From Ophiura sarsii (lineage: Eukaryota > Echinodermata > Ophiuroidea > Amphilepidida > Ophiuridae): a DNA stretch of 64,000 nt. Location: positions 34,125,449-34,189,448 of the forward strand of contig CM069458.1 in the NCBI GenBank assembly GCA_035610835.1. Direction: 5' to 3'. A model generated the notes under the pieces. It saw nothing but the letters and a program-made list of their open reading frames with translations. It was not told where the DNA came from and did not search any database. Within the stretch, counting starts at the first letter, position 1. Every line of letters starts with the position of its first letter. This document shows positions 12,500 through 24,010 of this stretch, piece after piece. The translations under genes and the position numbers were made by a program.

Positions 12500-14720
12500 A
12501 ATATCAAGAACACGGTCCTACATGTATACATAATCCAGACGGCCCTAAATAATCCGAATATCGCAGGTGCTTTTGATAATCCAGGTATGTGCCTTAATCT
12601 AGGTAGGCCTACTTTTGTGTTTCCAGATACCTATGTAGGCCTCCCATGAGACCTGAAATGCAGGTACCCGTTGTCCCATTATATCAGGGGTTCTCAACCT
12701 GGGGGTCGTTTGGAGTTTTCCAGGGGGTCATGAAGGGCTCATAAATATAGGTTTTGGGGGAACCGTGTTACATTTCGCTTTAAAAAAGCTTAGAAAAACC
12801 CAAAAGAAACGTTCAAATACAAAATGTCCTGCTCGCTACGCTCGCATCCAAATTAAGCAGTTTCATTTATGATATCCGGCTGGTGGTTTTTTTCTTCTTC
12901 AATTTTTGTTTTGGGGGTCACGGTCGTACTGACCAGGAATATCAATAGGGGGTCGTGGGGCAAAAAGGTTGCGAACCATTGCATCATATCCAGGGACCCC
13001 ATAGGCCTAAGCCCTACCCCTAATCCAGTTACCCCAGGTGCCCTTAATAATGCACCGGATACCACATAATCAAGGCATGCAGTGGGCCGTTATCTCGAGA
13101 TACCAAGGTGCCCTTACTTTATCATATTCAAGTAAATTAAACGCGGGTGCCGAAGATAGCGGGCAGTAAAAGTCATATCACAATAGGCAGAGGTGAATAA
13201 TATCAAAGCGTTATAAATGTTTATATAAATATCAAGAGTATGTCCTTAAATAATTCAGGTACTAAAATGCCCTTGATATAATGTAGGTGACACGGTGCCC
13301 TTAATACACCATGAGCCTAGGCCCAATGTGCTCTTAAATAATACAGATACCTTAGTCCTAATCCAAGTAGGCCTACTCCACTTGTTCTTATTACACCGGT
13401 TGCCCGATAGGCCTAGCCCTTACCCCTCACAGATGCCTTAATAACCCAGGTAGCGCATGCGCCGGCGTTATATCCATCAAATGTGCCCGTATTATATCCA
13501 GTTTATAATGGAAATCGCAGGTATAGGTGCCGAAGCTATAGCGGGTGGTTAGTTTAGTCATATCAAAACGTAAGATGAGGGTATTGTAAAACAGCAAGAG
13601 TATGTCGTTGTTACTCCATGTATCCTAGGTGCCATTAATACTGACATTGGTATCGCAGTGCCCTTAATAATCCAATATACCATGTGATCTTAAGAAACCC
13701 ATGTACGTCCCTTGATTATTCAGGTACCACCCCATGTACATTAATAATCAAGATTGTGTATTAGTGATCCAATATAGGATTTCCCTGGACTATGTGGTTT
13801 ATCTTGAATCGAATATTAACCCGTAATAACTGTATGCGGCTATTTAGGGCCTACGTGGATTAATAAGGACATCTGAATGGTTATTCAGATGTAGGAATAC
13901 TTAGAATATTCAGAGTATCTGGATTGCCTTAATATAATTATAGAACACATGGGTGGGTACCCCACGTGGCCTTTAATCCAGCAGGTAGACCTACCCCAGG
14001 TGCAGTGGCGGCACTAACGGATGGGGGTGGGGATGCCCAGTCGTGACCCCCAGTTATTACCTCCTGTCAGCGCATGTCTCTATTTGTACCCCAAATTATA
14101 AAAAAGTTGAATTTTAATGTCAAAATTGAAAGTTACTTAAAATTAGCTTTAAAATGTCTCCCCCGATTCTTTTATTGCCCCGCCACCCCGTTTTCCTCCT
14201 TTAACATTTTGGTGCTGGTGTCGCCACTGCCCATAATGCACATTATACTGTATCCAGGTAATTCAGTAGACCTACGTTATGAGCGTTATTATAGTGGGTT
14301 CCATAGTTTTATAGTCGGTCGTTTAGTTTTATGGTCGGCGGAGTCTATCACTTGTACCCTTCCATGCTTGTACTTGAGCACTATGTGTGCCATCCGGGTT
14401 TTGTTTGGCCTATTTACGTTAAATACATTATTCCTCCAATAGGCATGTGGGGTCTTAACGTATAGTATGTAGTCCCTTTGTCATGTTTGCTGTGTTCTAT
14501 AAAGCCTCCCGAGATACTACCTGATACACCCTTAAAATCCAGTTATCACAGGTGGCCCACCTGCGCATAGTATACCCAGGTAATTTGAGACTCGTTTTAT
14601 AATGAACCCCGTAATCCAGATACCACTGATGCCCTTAATAATCCAGACACTCTATAATAAACATGATAATGTACCACACGTTCCGTTTATCCAGATTCCC
14701 CATGTGCCCTATTATAACTT
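12500..14720. repeat. Degenerate repeat filling the Helitron
   Basis: Phrases such as CCCTTAATAATCCAG(G/A)T, CCAGGTGCCC and TAGGCCTA recur irregularly dozens of times with spacing of tens of bases, interrupted by a hAT MITE. This looks like a decayed minisatellite; ORFs here are incidental. Confidence 0.65.
12685..12981 (+). mobile_element. hAT-type MITE nested in the Helitron
   Basis: The left end is CAGGGGTTCTCAACCTGGGG and the right end is ...GGTTGCGAACCATTG, imperfect inverted repeats with the CAG(N)GGTT...AACC(N)(C/T)TG form of hAT elements. It is flanked by an 8-bp target duplication with one mismatch, CATTATAT at 12677-12684 and CATCATAT at 12982-12989. A second family member lies at 44668-44973. 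Length is 297 bp and there is no ORF. Confidence 0.85.
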
Positions 14721-14775
14721 TATATCCAGATTATCAAGTAAGGGAAGTGCGGAGAGGAGGGGTGTCTTTAGGGTA

Positions 14776-15023
14776 CACTATTAGAAAAAGGGTGCTTCAG
14801 ATGGGTTCTTGGCTATCCCGTATATGGTTTAAAGGTTCTTTGATTTTAAAGGACCCCAAAAGGTTCTGTAGAGAACCTTTAGAGGTTCTAAAGGCCAATG
14901 TTTGCCCATATTTTGCCCATTTTGAACCTTAAAATGGTTCTTTTTGGAACCTTTTAAGGTGATATAAAGGGTTCCATATACGGGACAGCCAAGAACCCCT
15001 GAAGCATCCTTTTTCTAAGAGTG
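14776..15023. mobile_element. TA-flanked MITE with about 50-bp inverted repeats, nested in the Helitron
   Basis: The left end CACTATTAGAAAAAGGGTGC and the complement of the right end CACTCTTAGAAAAAGGATGC continue inward through GGTTCTTGGCT and CCCGTATATGG. TA lies on both sides (14774-14775 and 15024-15025). The interior has many GGTTCT/AGAACC motifs in both orientations. A TA target suggests Tc1/mariner-like or related mobilisation; the family is not certain. Confidence 0.8.
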
Positions 15024-15682
15024 TACGGACTGCCTGCTTTCACCCTGCCACGTTACAATGTGCAGTTTGCACCACAAACGCGTATACACTTTGTCTGCGT
15101 CATTACGTGTGCGCCGAATCGCGCGCGCCATGTTAAACGCGGTCGCGCAGCTTCAACATAGGAATGGTTGTTATGGTACCGCCACAGTTTCTTTATCGTT
15201 AGCAAACTACGCGTTCATCAATGTTACTAATGCGAAAGTGTCACTTTAAGATCTGTGTAAGAGTTTATATTTACATTTAGAAAATGTCGTAAAATATTTG
15301 TATTTGTCGGACGTATAGGCACGTATAAATGCTTGTACTCATGCGATCTTTAAGAATAACAAACGGCCGCATATACAGAAATGTAGCTATATCCCTGATG
15401 AAAATATTTTGGGTGAAGACCATATGTCATCACTCACTCCGAAAACCACAATTTTTGCCCGAACAGTAGCTACCCCGAGTAAAAGAAATTCAACATTTCG
15501 GATTATCATTTGTCATCCTTTCTGCGCATGTCTGAAGACGGGAAAATACTGGCATTGAACTATCTAATTAGCTCGTGTATTAGAGGCGCAATTACCACGC
15601 TTTTTCAGTTGAAGAGGGACGCGAGTGTAAAATTATTATTGAACTATCTAATCAGGCGAGGGACCGAAAATTAGTATATAGA

Positions 15683-16510
15683 TACTTCAATTGTTGTTAA
15701 TAATATTCAACAAAAGAATGGACAACGAAAATATTCTAGCACACACAGGGGGGCGAGTCGGGGAAGAATCGGGGGAGGGGGGGGGGGGGTTCGTGAACAT
15801 ATTTAATACATATGTTCTTTGGAAGACTTGGCAAATCTTAGGGGTCACGGAGGGGTCGTGAAATTAAGGGGTTAGGACTCCCGCGATATCCCGCTTCCGC
15901 CGCTTATGAGCACAACAGAAATAATTCCAAATTTGGATGTTATTATTCCAAATCATTTCAACGTCCGATCGGATGTATTTCGTACATATGATCGCTGATC
16001 TCATAGTTGCCAGAACGGATTGATGAATTAGATGACGTATTCACGGGATGAATTAGATGACGTATTCTGGATCAATTAATATATGATTTTTTAAAATTAT
16101 GTTTCCTTGGATTCCTGATGAACCTATTCTCAGCATCTCCTGTTATGTTTTAATGCAGAATCGATTCCTTGAAATTTAGGGTGGGATTTGTTCTAATATC
16201 CGTGTATCATAGCGCCCTCTATTTTTTTGGTTCTTCATTGATACGGATTCTTATGGAAGGTTGTATTTAAAATCATTAAAATGAAACTGTTTTTGCAGAT
16301 GCATTTTATTTTTCTTATGTGATATCCATAACGTTTGTATAAATGAAATGTAGGCCTACATATTTTAATTTTAAAATGTAGATAACAAATGGCCGAAAAG
16401 AGGGTGTTGAAAAAGATGGAAATTAAACGCCAACGAACATAAGTAATAACTACAGATCCAAGGCTTACATATAGCGCTTAACTAGCTACGCTATCTTGGC
16501 CTTAGATGTA
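15683..16510. repeat. Block sequence after the Helitron
   Basis: Direct match to about 37171-38140, including a G-rich tract (15778-15790 here, 37241-37287 in the other copy) and a repeated GATGAATTAGATGACGTATT near 16022-16065. The end near 16490-16510 also resembles unit sequence near 2620 (GGCCTTAGATG). Confidence 0.8.
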
Positions 16511-16669
16511 CTCATTGGCGAACGCAAAATAAGTCTAACCAGAATTTACAGTATAAAACAATTCATAACATCTTCCGTTAGCCTTTACTGAAATTAATCT
16601 AACTTTAGCTAGCTTCTACATCAATCATAGCCACCAAAACATGATGATCCGACTGCATAACATCTTGAC

Positions 16670-17320
16670 CATGCTCCGATTTTGACCGGTCATGTTTCAT
16701 TTTGTAGGCATTGATGAGGCAAGAAAAAAATTCAATCATTATCTTGGGGTCAAAGGTCAACAAGGGGTCACTATAAGTCAAAATGTCAATTTTCACTCCA
16801 GTCACTCAAAATGCTATTTTTTCGAGAGGAAATGACCCATGATTATCAGAATTGGTCAAAAGATTTCTTGTATCCATGTACAAATAGGGTCTTAAGCGAT
16901 TAAAAGTGACATGTCATATGGGGTCACTAGAGGTCATTGACCTAAACAGGGGTAAAATGTAAGACATGCTCCGATTTTGACAGGTCATGTTTCATTTTGT
17001 AGGTATATGATGAGACAGGAAAAAGTCAATCATTATCTTGGGGTCAAAGGTCAACAAGGGGTCACTATAGGTCAAAATGTCAATTTTCACTCCAGTCACT
17101 CAAAATGCTATTTTTTTGGGAGGAAATGACTGATGACTGTCAGAATTGATCAAAAGATTACTTTTCTATCCATGTTCATATAGGTTGTTCAGCGATTAAA
17201 AGTGACATGTTATATGGGGTCACTTTGTCAGAATTGGTCAAAGATTCCTCGGATCGTGAACTCGGGGTCAAGGGTCAAAAGGTCACTAGGGGTCCAACAT
17301 GTAACACGCTCGACTAATAT
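16670..17320 (+). repeat. Two to three tandem copies of a 297-bp repeat with AGGTCA-type motifs
   Basis: CATGCTCCGATTTTGAC occurs at 16671 and 16968, each followed by matching sequence for about 240 bp. A partial third copy starts near 17225. Each unit carries GGGGTCAAAGGTCA followed by AAGGGGTCA, direct hexamer repeats of the DR1 type bound by RXR/HNF4-like nuclear receptors in animals. Whether they are bound here is unknown. Confidence 0.8.
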
Positions 17321-17937
17321 TCGTGATCTATGATCACAGTCCATGTCTAGTTCAGTTTGTAATGTTTTCAACATTTGTCTAAACATCTGTAGATTTCTTT
17401 CTCCCTTCGTTTTAGTTTCAAGTAGGGTAAATTCAATTATGAAACTACCTCGTGATTTATATTAGTTGAGATAAGATGCTAAACATTGTGGCTGATAAGC
17501 CATCGAAATCAATGGTACCGATAGAGGAATTGGTAATTTGAGCATATAGGGCCTATCAATCTATTCGCTAGTTGTCACTACTTATTGACGACTAACTATA
17601 TAACAGCACGTAAACCCGACAAATGTAAAGGCTTGTATGTAGCCTACCTCATTACTCTTCCATTTATGACGTATTTATCGCACGTGATTTACATCATAAC
17701 AGCAGTATCGAAGACTTTGACTACTATATGCATCCGCAAATCGCGTTTCTGATGTCAGGCAATGATCAAATGTCAATGATGATCAAGTTAACCGTCATAT
17801 TGAGTGTTTAGTGGTATTGACCCAAAAGTAATCGACCCACATCTAATGGTATGATCTGGTTATTCTGAGAAATTGATAGCACATAGAAAGTCAATTATAG
17901 CGTTTATAGCGCCCAAAATACACGTAACTCACGTTAC

Positions 17938-19118
17938 ATACATACATATAATACATACATATGAGATTTTATAAAGCGCTATTTCATTTAGATCACGGCG
18001 CTGGCAGCAAACAAACAAAACAAAAAGGTACAATCAACAAACAAATCAAAATGTACCAATAAAAATTAGTACTACATGTATACAGAAAGAACAATTAAAT
18101 AGGAAACAGGTGAGTCTTCAGTTTTTTTTGAAAACTTGTAAGGATTTACAGAGTCTGATGTTGCTGGGTAGATCATTCCATAGTTTAGGACCAGCAACAG
18201 TGAAAGATTTATCTGCGGCAGAGTTTTTTGTACGCTGAACAACTAGGAGAGATCGATCAGACCCAGATCGAAGACCAGGTCGACCAGGTTCATAATGAGC
18301 AATGCACTGATTCAGATAGATAGGTCCAGTTTCATTAATACATTTATATATATGAACACACAATTTGTAGATAATACGCTGTCGCAACGGGAGCCAATGA
18401 AGTTCTTTGAGCAACGGAGATGCCGAGTCTCTTTTTCTGCCTCCGCAGACAAGGCGCGCTGCCCAGTTTTGTAATGATTGTAATTTGTTGAGATCAGATT
18501 CATTTGAACCAAAAAGTAGCGAATTTCCGTAATCAAGTCTAGAAAGTATGAGTGCACGAGCTACGTGGTGGCATGAATTGTAGTCAAGAAAACGGCGAAT
18601 TCTAGACATGTTGCGGAGATGGAAGCTTATATTACGACGGAGATTGGCAATATGGACTGACATAGACATGTTAGAGTCAAAGAGAACGCCTAAATTACGC
18701 ACACTTGTTGTCGGTTTTATGGAACTATCTCCAATGTTGAGTTCAACAGTAGGCATAATACGTGTGGAATGAGGTGACCCAAGAACCAGGAACTCAGTTT
18801 TGTCCTCGTTTAATTTCAAAAAGTTCTTGGTCATCCATGATTTTATCTCCGTAATACAAGAAGCAATTGACGAAAGTGCAATGTTGATAGATGTCTGATC
18901 TTTGGGATTGAAAGTGGTGTAAATTTGCGTATCATCCGCATAAATATGATACGAGAGACTGTGTTTTTTAATGATTTGTCCAAGTTGAAGAGTATAAATA
19001 GTGAACATTTTTGGTCCCACAACCGATCCTTGTGGTACACCACAATTTAAAGGTTTCGACTTGGAGAGTACATCATTAATAAAAATGCGGCTCGTTCTTC
19101 CATCCAAGTAGCTTTTAA
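17938..19118 (-). mobile_element. 5'-truncated L2-like LINE
   Basis: The element runs on the minus strand. Its 3' end is GCGCTTTATAAAATCTCAT followed by an ATGTATGT-type simple tail at 17938-17962, characteristic of L2/CR1-type elements. Its 5' end is cut inside the reverse transcriptase near 19118. The inverted relative of this region (near 39480-39500) has no element, so the insertion postdates the duplication. Confidence 0.85.
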
Positions 19119-19128
19119 ATTGAGATAA
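18118..19128 (-). pseudogene. L2-like LINE reverse transcriptase, C-terminal part
   Basis: The frame enters from the truncation at LSQFKSYLDGRTSRIFIND, so it has no authentic start. It shows GVPQGSVVGP, the catalytic YADDTQIY, LNEDKTEFLVLGS, the NLGVLFD thumb motif and the C-terminal KELHWLPLRQRI and GPKLWNDLPSNIR that typify L2/CR1-like elements. These copy element RNA at the nick made by their own endonuclease. The frame ends at an A8 run near 18119-18126; in another frame the sequence goes on as LKTHLFPI and stop, so a one-base slip in the run probably removed the normal end. The endonuclease and the first reverse transcriptase blocks are absent, so it is inactive. Confidence 0.9.
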
Positions 19129-20830
19129 ATATATTACGAGTAATTAAAGGTGGGTTTATGAGACCTTTAATGATACGGACCTTTTACTAATGTGTGTTAA
19201 TAATGCCATCGTAGTCCTTTGGAAATAACTCAAACCTCACTTTCTAGCACAAACCCCAGCAAATCAGCATCTTCCTCTTCAGTTTTTGGTATTGGTAGTA
19301 AGCTTGCACGACAAGAGGTTTTTTCCTGGACGAAATTACGTTGCTCAATTATTCTTGAAAATGTATAAATAAAGGAAGTATGACACAAGTAAAAGAGCAG
19401 AGAACTTTAATGCACAAAGCATTTCACTAACTTCTTTGCTTGGTTCCATAGTAATTAATTCATGTTTTGTATCCATTATACATGTTTACTGTGAAGCAGG
19501 AAAGGTGACGTTTACTGAAAACTGGGCGGAAAGGTCGGACACGTTTTTAATATGCCGGCCTTATCCTCACGTAAATTCCTTCGAGCAGCTTCATTTCATA
19601 TACAGATGTGTTTCTCATTCAGTGTGCACGTTTAGGACTTCCAAAGGTACACTTTACTAGTCGATGATTGCGAGGTACATAGTCGCAATCGCGTCTAGCG
19701 CCAACAGTCACGACCCCGACTAATGGCGACGCAAGCCTAATTGGTAGCAGCTTGCCACGCTGCATTGATAAGTATTTATGCAGTACTGATTATTCTTCGT
19801 AGAAAGTCGCCCAAGGATAACACATATATATATTTGAGTTATTTATAAGATTATCATGGTGATTCCATGGAAGCTAGATAATCCAATTTTTGGGGAAGTG
19901 TTAGAAACAAGGTGAAAGAAGTCCTTCACCTAGATTTCTGACAGCAACATGATAGCTGTATTACTTTTATAAGCATAGCCAGGCCGTATTGTCCGAAACA
20001 CTACATAACACATATGCTTGGTTGCAGCATCAGTTAATCTAGAATCGGAAATCCCTCTAGAAAAGTCTTTGAAACCCCTCAATTATATTATCGCCCGTAA
20101 TCCTTTGCTTTAAGGTTTGCCATAGCCACAGGTCAACCAGTATCGAATTACTTAAAAGACCACTGCATAGTTTTACTTCCACTTCGCGGTACACCGACAG
20201 GATGTGAAGCATACTATTGTCCTAGCGACATAAGAAACTGTTAAAGGCATGTTCCTACTCTGGGTTTGCTAGCCACATCCAGTTCTCTTGGGAATTTGAC
20301 AAGGTTAACATTTCTTCATGTTAACTCTGTACAGTCTGTCATCAAGTGAGCAGTGTATGACAAGTTCTTCTGTGCCGAACTACCCAAGTGGTAGGCCAGC
20401 TTTATGAAACTTTCTGGTCCTTTCATATCGGTTCTGGTCATTTAGTGTCACTCGTCCAAAGGTCACTTAAGCTATCATTTGTTTATGATGATCATGATGG
20501 TATATAATCGACAGCAGCATAATACACGCGATTTTAAGACGTCGCCAGAAAGGAAGCTGCAAGAGTCCTTCACCTAGATATTTGACAGTAACATAAGACC
20601 CTTAACGCTTTTTTATTTATAGGCAAGGCGGCATTGCGCGAAAACATACTTAACCTACACTTGATTGCAGCATCAGTTTATCTAGTATCGGAAATCCCTC
20701 TAGGAATATCACTACGCTGTGACCCCTTCCATCAAGGGTCTGCCATGACAACAGGTGTCATCATTACCGCAATTGCTTATGGCACCACTGTATAATTCTG
20801 CCTAAAACTAGATTTGAAGTGGAACTAATT

Positions 20831-21440
20831 TCTGAGTTCATATGGCGAAATCTAACACACTCTTTGTAGTGACGATAATTTGACGGCTAAAGATATGCTT
20901 GCGAGTTATAATCTGTTTCAATACATACAATCCATTTACATTTCGTAATACATTGAAGCGTTGTTGATAAACATAATTCATGTGTTGTTGTGGAAGAATT
21001 TTACAATTTCAATAAACAAATATATAGTTCATATAATAAGGACAAGTAGTACTACCTTGTTAAACTGTTTACACGCCGCAGGCATCTGGTAGTACATGTA
21101 TGTAAGCCATAGCTTGGATCTAAAGGATCTACATATATTACAAGATCTTGAAAATATCGTTGTCATCAATCTCTTGTCTGGCTTTAAAGCAAAGATTATC
21201 AAGACAGGGATGGATAAGGGGGTATTTTCTTTTGAACCTAAGATCGCTCAACACAAAAAGCCTGCATAGTCTTTCGTGCCGTTGTATGAAATAACTTCTC
21301 AACATTCATAAATAAAACGTCACTCTCGTTCCCAGACGTGTTAAATCTGTACGTATCGATTTGAAAAAAACCCGTGCTTATTGCCTATCGCGCTCATGGG
21401 AGAAATATGAGTGAAATAGTGTATATAAAACTTCACAATC
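20831..21440. other. No feature recognised
   Basis: AT-rich sequence without convincing ORFs or repeats. Confidence 0.5.
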
Positions 21441-21444
21441 GCAT

Positions 21445-21655
21445 CGGTGAATGTGTGTATCAATTTAGCACTGCCTTTCTGTGTGTATATTTATTCAAAA
21501 TATGTCTATTTTATCACAATATTTTATTCACATTTTGATCGTTGCCGTTGTTGTATTGGCCTATATGGTTTTATTGTTTGTATATGTAAATCAATGTGTC
21601 TTCCTTTCGATGTAAGGCGCTATATAAATGCCTGTTATCATCATTATTAATTTAA
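21445..21655 (+). mobile_element. LINE/SINE 3' tail fragment (L2/CR1 type)
   Basis: GTAAGGCGCTATATAAATGCC at 21613-21633 followed by an ATCATTATTAAT-type tail is the 3' end signature of many L2-like LINEs and their SINE partners; the upstream T-rich portion would be the UTR. No coding part is visible. Confidence 0.55.
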
Positions 21656-21980
21656 TATGTTTATAAACTTTCACCGTTGCTTTTTTATCAAGCTGTGTTA
21701 TGTACCCATCGGCTAGTATTTATGTAATGTAGTTGCAGCAGTAGACTCATATTGATTCCCGCGATTTCAAACAAGCTGGTCATACGGGTATGAGCGAAAC
21801 GCTCATAGTATCAGTTCAAAACAACATTTCAATAGAGATAATGATCTATCTATTGAATATCTATAATTACAGCTATTATGTAAACGTTTTGTTATCTATA
21901 ATTTCAAATTCAAATTTGTACGTTTTGCTTTATACAAAAGGTATGGATATCACGTTAGAAAAAAATGGTTTCAGTTGCAA

Positions 21981-22018
21981 CCCCCCCCCCCCCCCCCCCC
22001 CCCACCCACACACACAAA
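21981..22018 (+). repeat. C23 run plus CA repeat
   Basis: Twenty-three C followed by ACCCACACACACACAAAAA; simple sequence. Confidence 0.95.
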
Positions 22019-22760
22019 AACCCACAAGATAAAGATTTGAGATAATAACAATATTAGAATGACTTATACCTTAGACTTGTCCCTAAGGCATGTCCGTTGA
22101 CTTCCGAAAACTTATATCTCAGGCAACAGTAAAGTAATCCAAGAATATCTAAACTTGTTCGTTAGAGAAATCTACCCTACCCGACTTGTCCAATGTCTAG
22201 GCTATTTCATTTTTTATATCCAGCGATTAATTTGTCAGTGCATAGTTATTATATGTCACTTTTCAAGAAATGTTCTTAAGATTTTCTTAGTTTCAGGAAA
22301 TTTTTATTTGCGCAAAAGTATAGTTTTTCCAGGAAATTTGTTAACCACCCAGTGGCATTTCTTGTGTATAAATAGTTTAGATCCTGCCAACAATTAGGCC
22401 TATATATTGTCGCAAAAGTGTTACTTTTCCACATTATTATAGTTCATTTATGATAAATCCTAAACGTATGAAAACATTTGTCTAAAATGCCCATGATTTT
22501 GTACGTAATGTGAACTACTTCTTGATTTGTTAATTATCGTAACATCATAAGCCTACGTATCCTGTTTAATTGACATACAAATCCAATGCCAAATTAATAC
22601 TGTTTTGAAGTGAGGCATGTCTGAAACCATTTTTCCAATTCTAATATAGCGTTTGGGTTGCAGGTAGCTGCATCTTAAATGATCTGATATACCTTGAGGT
22701 TGTTAATCCATGACTGTTCTATATCATCACTAAATTATTTGAACTCTGTTTATCGCAAAC
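22019..22760. other. No feature recognised
   Basis: AT-rich, no credible ORF or repeat seen. Confidence 0.5.
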
Positions 22761-22995
22761 GGTCGGTTAGCTTAGTGGAAAGAACGTCCAATGTACTGGT
22801 CGGAAGGTCACGGGTTCGAGTGTCACACAGGCTCATGTCCTTGCTCCTTGCTCTTAGTTCGGATATGGATCTAGACTGGTTCAATTGTTTTCGTTGTGTA
22901 ACTTGCTGTAGTTGCGATGTCTTGTTGCTGGTGTGTCCACTGTGTAGGGAGGGTATGCAGTGGAGACAAAACTGTATAGGAAAGACCGCAACATA
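22761..22995 (+). mobile_element. tRNA-derived SINE
   Basis: The head resembles a tRNA: GGTCGGTTAGCTTAGTGG contains an A-box-like element (about 22767-22778), and GGTTCGAGTGT at 22813-22823 matches the pol III B box. Spacing between the boxes is tRNA-like, but an anticodon arm and a matched acceptor stem are not convincing, so it is not a tRNA gene. The body follows to about 22995; the 3' end is not sharply defined. Confidence 0.6.
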
Positions 22996-23929
22996 AAGCT
23001 ATCCAAACATATTGTGGCTATCGTGATTATCCCAGTATAGAATAAATTTAAATCTGTTTTAAGAAACCATCAGTGTAAATGCGTGTAAACCTATATTTTA
23101 AACAAGCACATGAAGCGGCCACCGGGAAACCATAGAAGCGTGACAAAATTGATGAAAGCTTACTTGCGAATTACATCACGCTCAAAAACTGTATTTTCGC
23201 GTGAATCTCATAAAATTAGGACTCATCGGCCGGGTCTTGTTTATTTCATCTAAATAAAGTAGATTACAAAATTAACTCCCGATGGTACATCCAAGTTGAT
23301 ATTAGAACGGATAATGTCGCACCAAATTCGTCCAGATGTTATAAAGATAGAGACCGCAGCGTAAAAAGTAGACTACTTCTGAGCGTTGGTGGCGCTATAG
23401 CAATATGCTTAGTCTCGCATCTTGATCATCAAATGAAATTAAAGTGAACGTTAGCCACCAACGCGTAAGTTTGTATTTTTACATTGATATACAGCTACTT
23501 ATTTGACATCCAGTGAAATAATAATAAAATGTTTCACAAGTGATCTGTGTGGTATGATAACGCAGGACTTTCTATCGTCGTGTAACCTCGTAATATTATT
23601 CCTGACATCCTATTAAGAAAATTCCGTGTTCAGTTCACGTATTCCGCCTTACATTCGTTGCTGTTTTAGGAGTAACTCATTATACTAAACTCTGTTAAGT
23701 AATTAAGTTAAACAACGGTCTAGACACTATGTACTACTTGTTTATGCGACTACACACGGTCTGGTTGTTTCGTATACATTAAACATCACACTCCAACGTT
23801 GCATTGGTTTGACACAAAATCAAGTTACACATCGTTATGAAGTAATCATAGCGCTGTGTCTTTGCTTTTTCTGTCTGCCCTCAACTGTGCAGAAAACCAT
23901 TTTATATCCATTTAGTTCAATTAAGAGTC
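22996..23929. other. No gene; one short inverted repeat
   Basis: GCGTTGGTGGC at 23387-23397 and GCCACCAACGC at 23455-23465 form an 11-bp perfect inverted repeat with a 57-nt spacer. Nothing else recognised. Confidence 0.5.
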
Positions 23930-24010
23930 CATTTACAGTCTTAGTCCGAGCCGAGACCACCAAATCAATATATGAATCAAGAACTGATTAAGTCGTCATT
24001 CCAAATAATT
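23930..24010 (+). repeat. Isolated fragment of the duplicated unit
   Basis: CAAATCAATATATGAA, AAGAACT and GTCATT follow in the same order as at 6905-6955 and 35148-35190, preceded by TAGTCC(G/A)AGCC. This suggests that the diverged nested unit starting at 11745 once extended this far. Confidence 0.6.

Larger units (their letters stand above)
12417..15682 (-). mobile_element. Non-autonomous Helitron, 3266 bp
   Basis: Read on the minus strand the element begins TCTATATACTAATTTTCGG, a typical Helitron 5' end, preceded by host A. It ends CTAG preceded by a GC-rich hairpin (CCAGCG-CAAAG-CGCTGG, about 6 nt before CTAG) and is followed by host T. Insertion between A and T without target duplication is the Helitron mode. 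The second block copy near 37171 is an empty site with the two host flanks joined. No Rep or helicase ORF is present, so movement would need enzymes in trans. The interior is mostly a degenerate repeat plus two nested MITEs. Confidence 0.88.
1..16510 (+). repeat. Duplicated block, copy 1 (direct paralogue of 28512-38140)
   Basis: The block can be followed base by base against 28512-38140, with position 1 matching about 28512, 7633 matching 35846, 11104 matching 35848 and 16500 matching about 38130. By eye identity is high, with small indels. The large length difference comes from insertions in this copy: 1171-1601, the TTC expansion at 3090-3651, a SINE-like piece near 3780-3990, a LINE at about 7634-11103 and a Helitron at 12417-15682. 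Homology stops near 16510, where the second copy continues and this one jumps to other sequence. No cellular gene is visible; ORFs outside the mobile elements are short and unlike proteins. Confidence 0.9.
17335..20830 (+). repeat. Segment A, found in inverted, shorter form at 38990-40085
   Basis: 17340-17460 is the complement of about 39990-40085, 17690-17930 of about 39490-39740, 19119-19310 of about 39340-39480, and 20640-20830 of about 39000-39200. This arm is longer because it contains an L2-like LINE (17938-19118), an extra 430 bp at about 19310-19742, and a local duplication (19915-20190 resembles 20570-20800, sharing GTCCTTCACCTAGAT and CGGAAATCCCTCTAG). Confidence 0.8.

Noticed and set aside
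12853..13069. Opposed 66-70 codon ORFs
   Set aside because: They fall within the hAT MITE and the Helitron filler repeat.
22761..22835. Functional tRNA gene
   Set aside because: A- and B-box-like motifs are present but no proper acceptor stem or anticodon arm can be folded; SINE head is the better reading.
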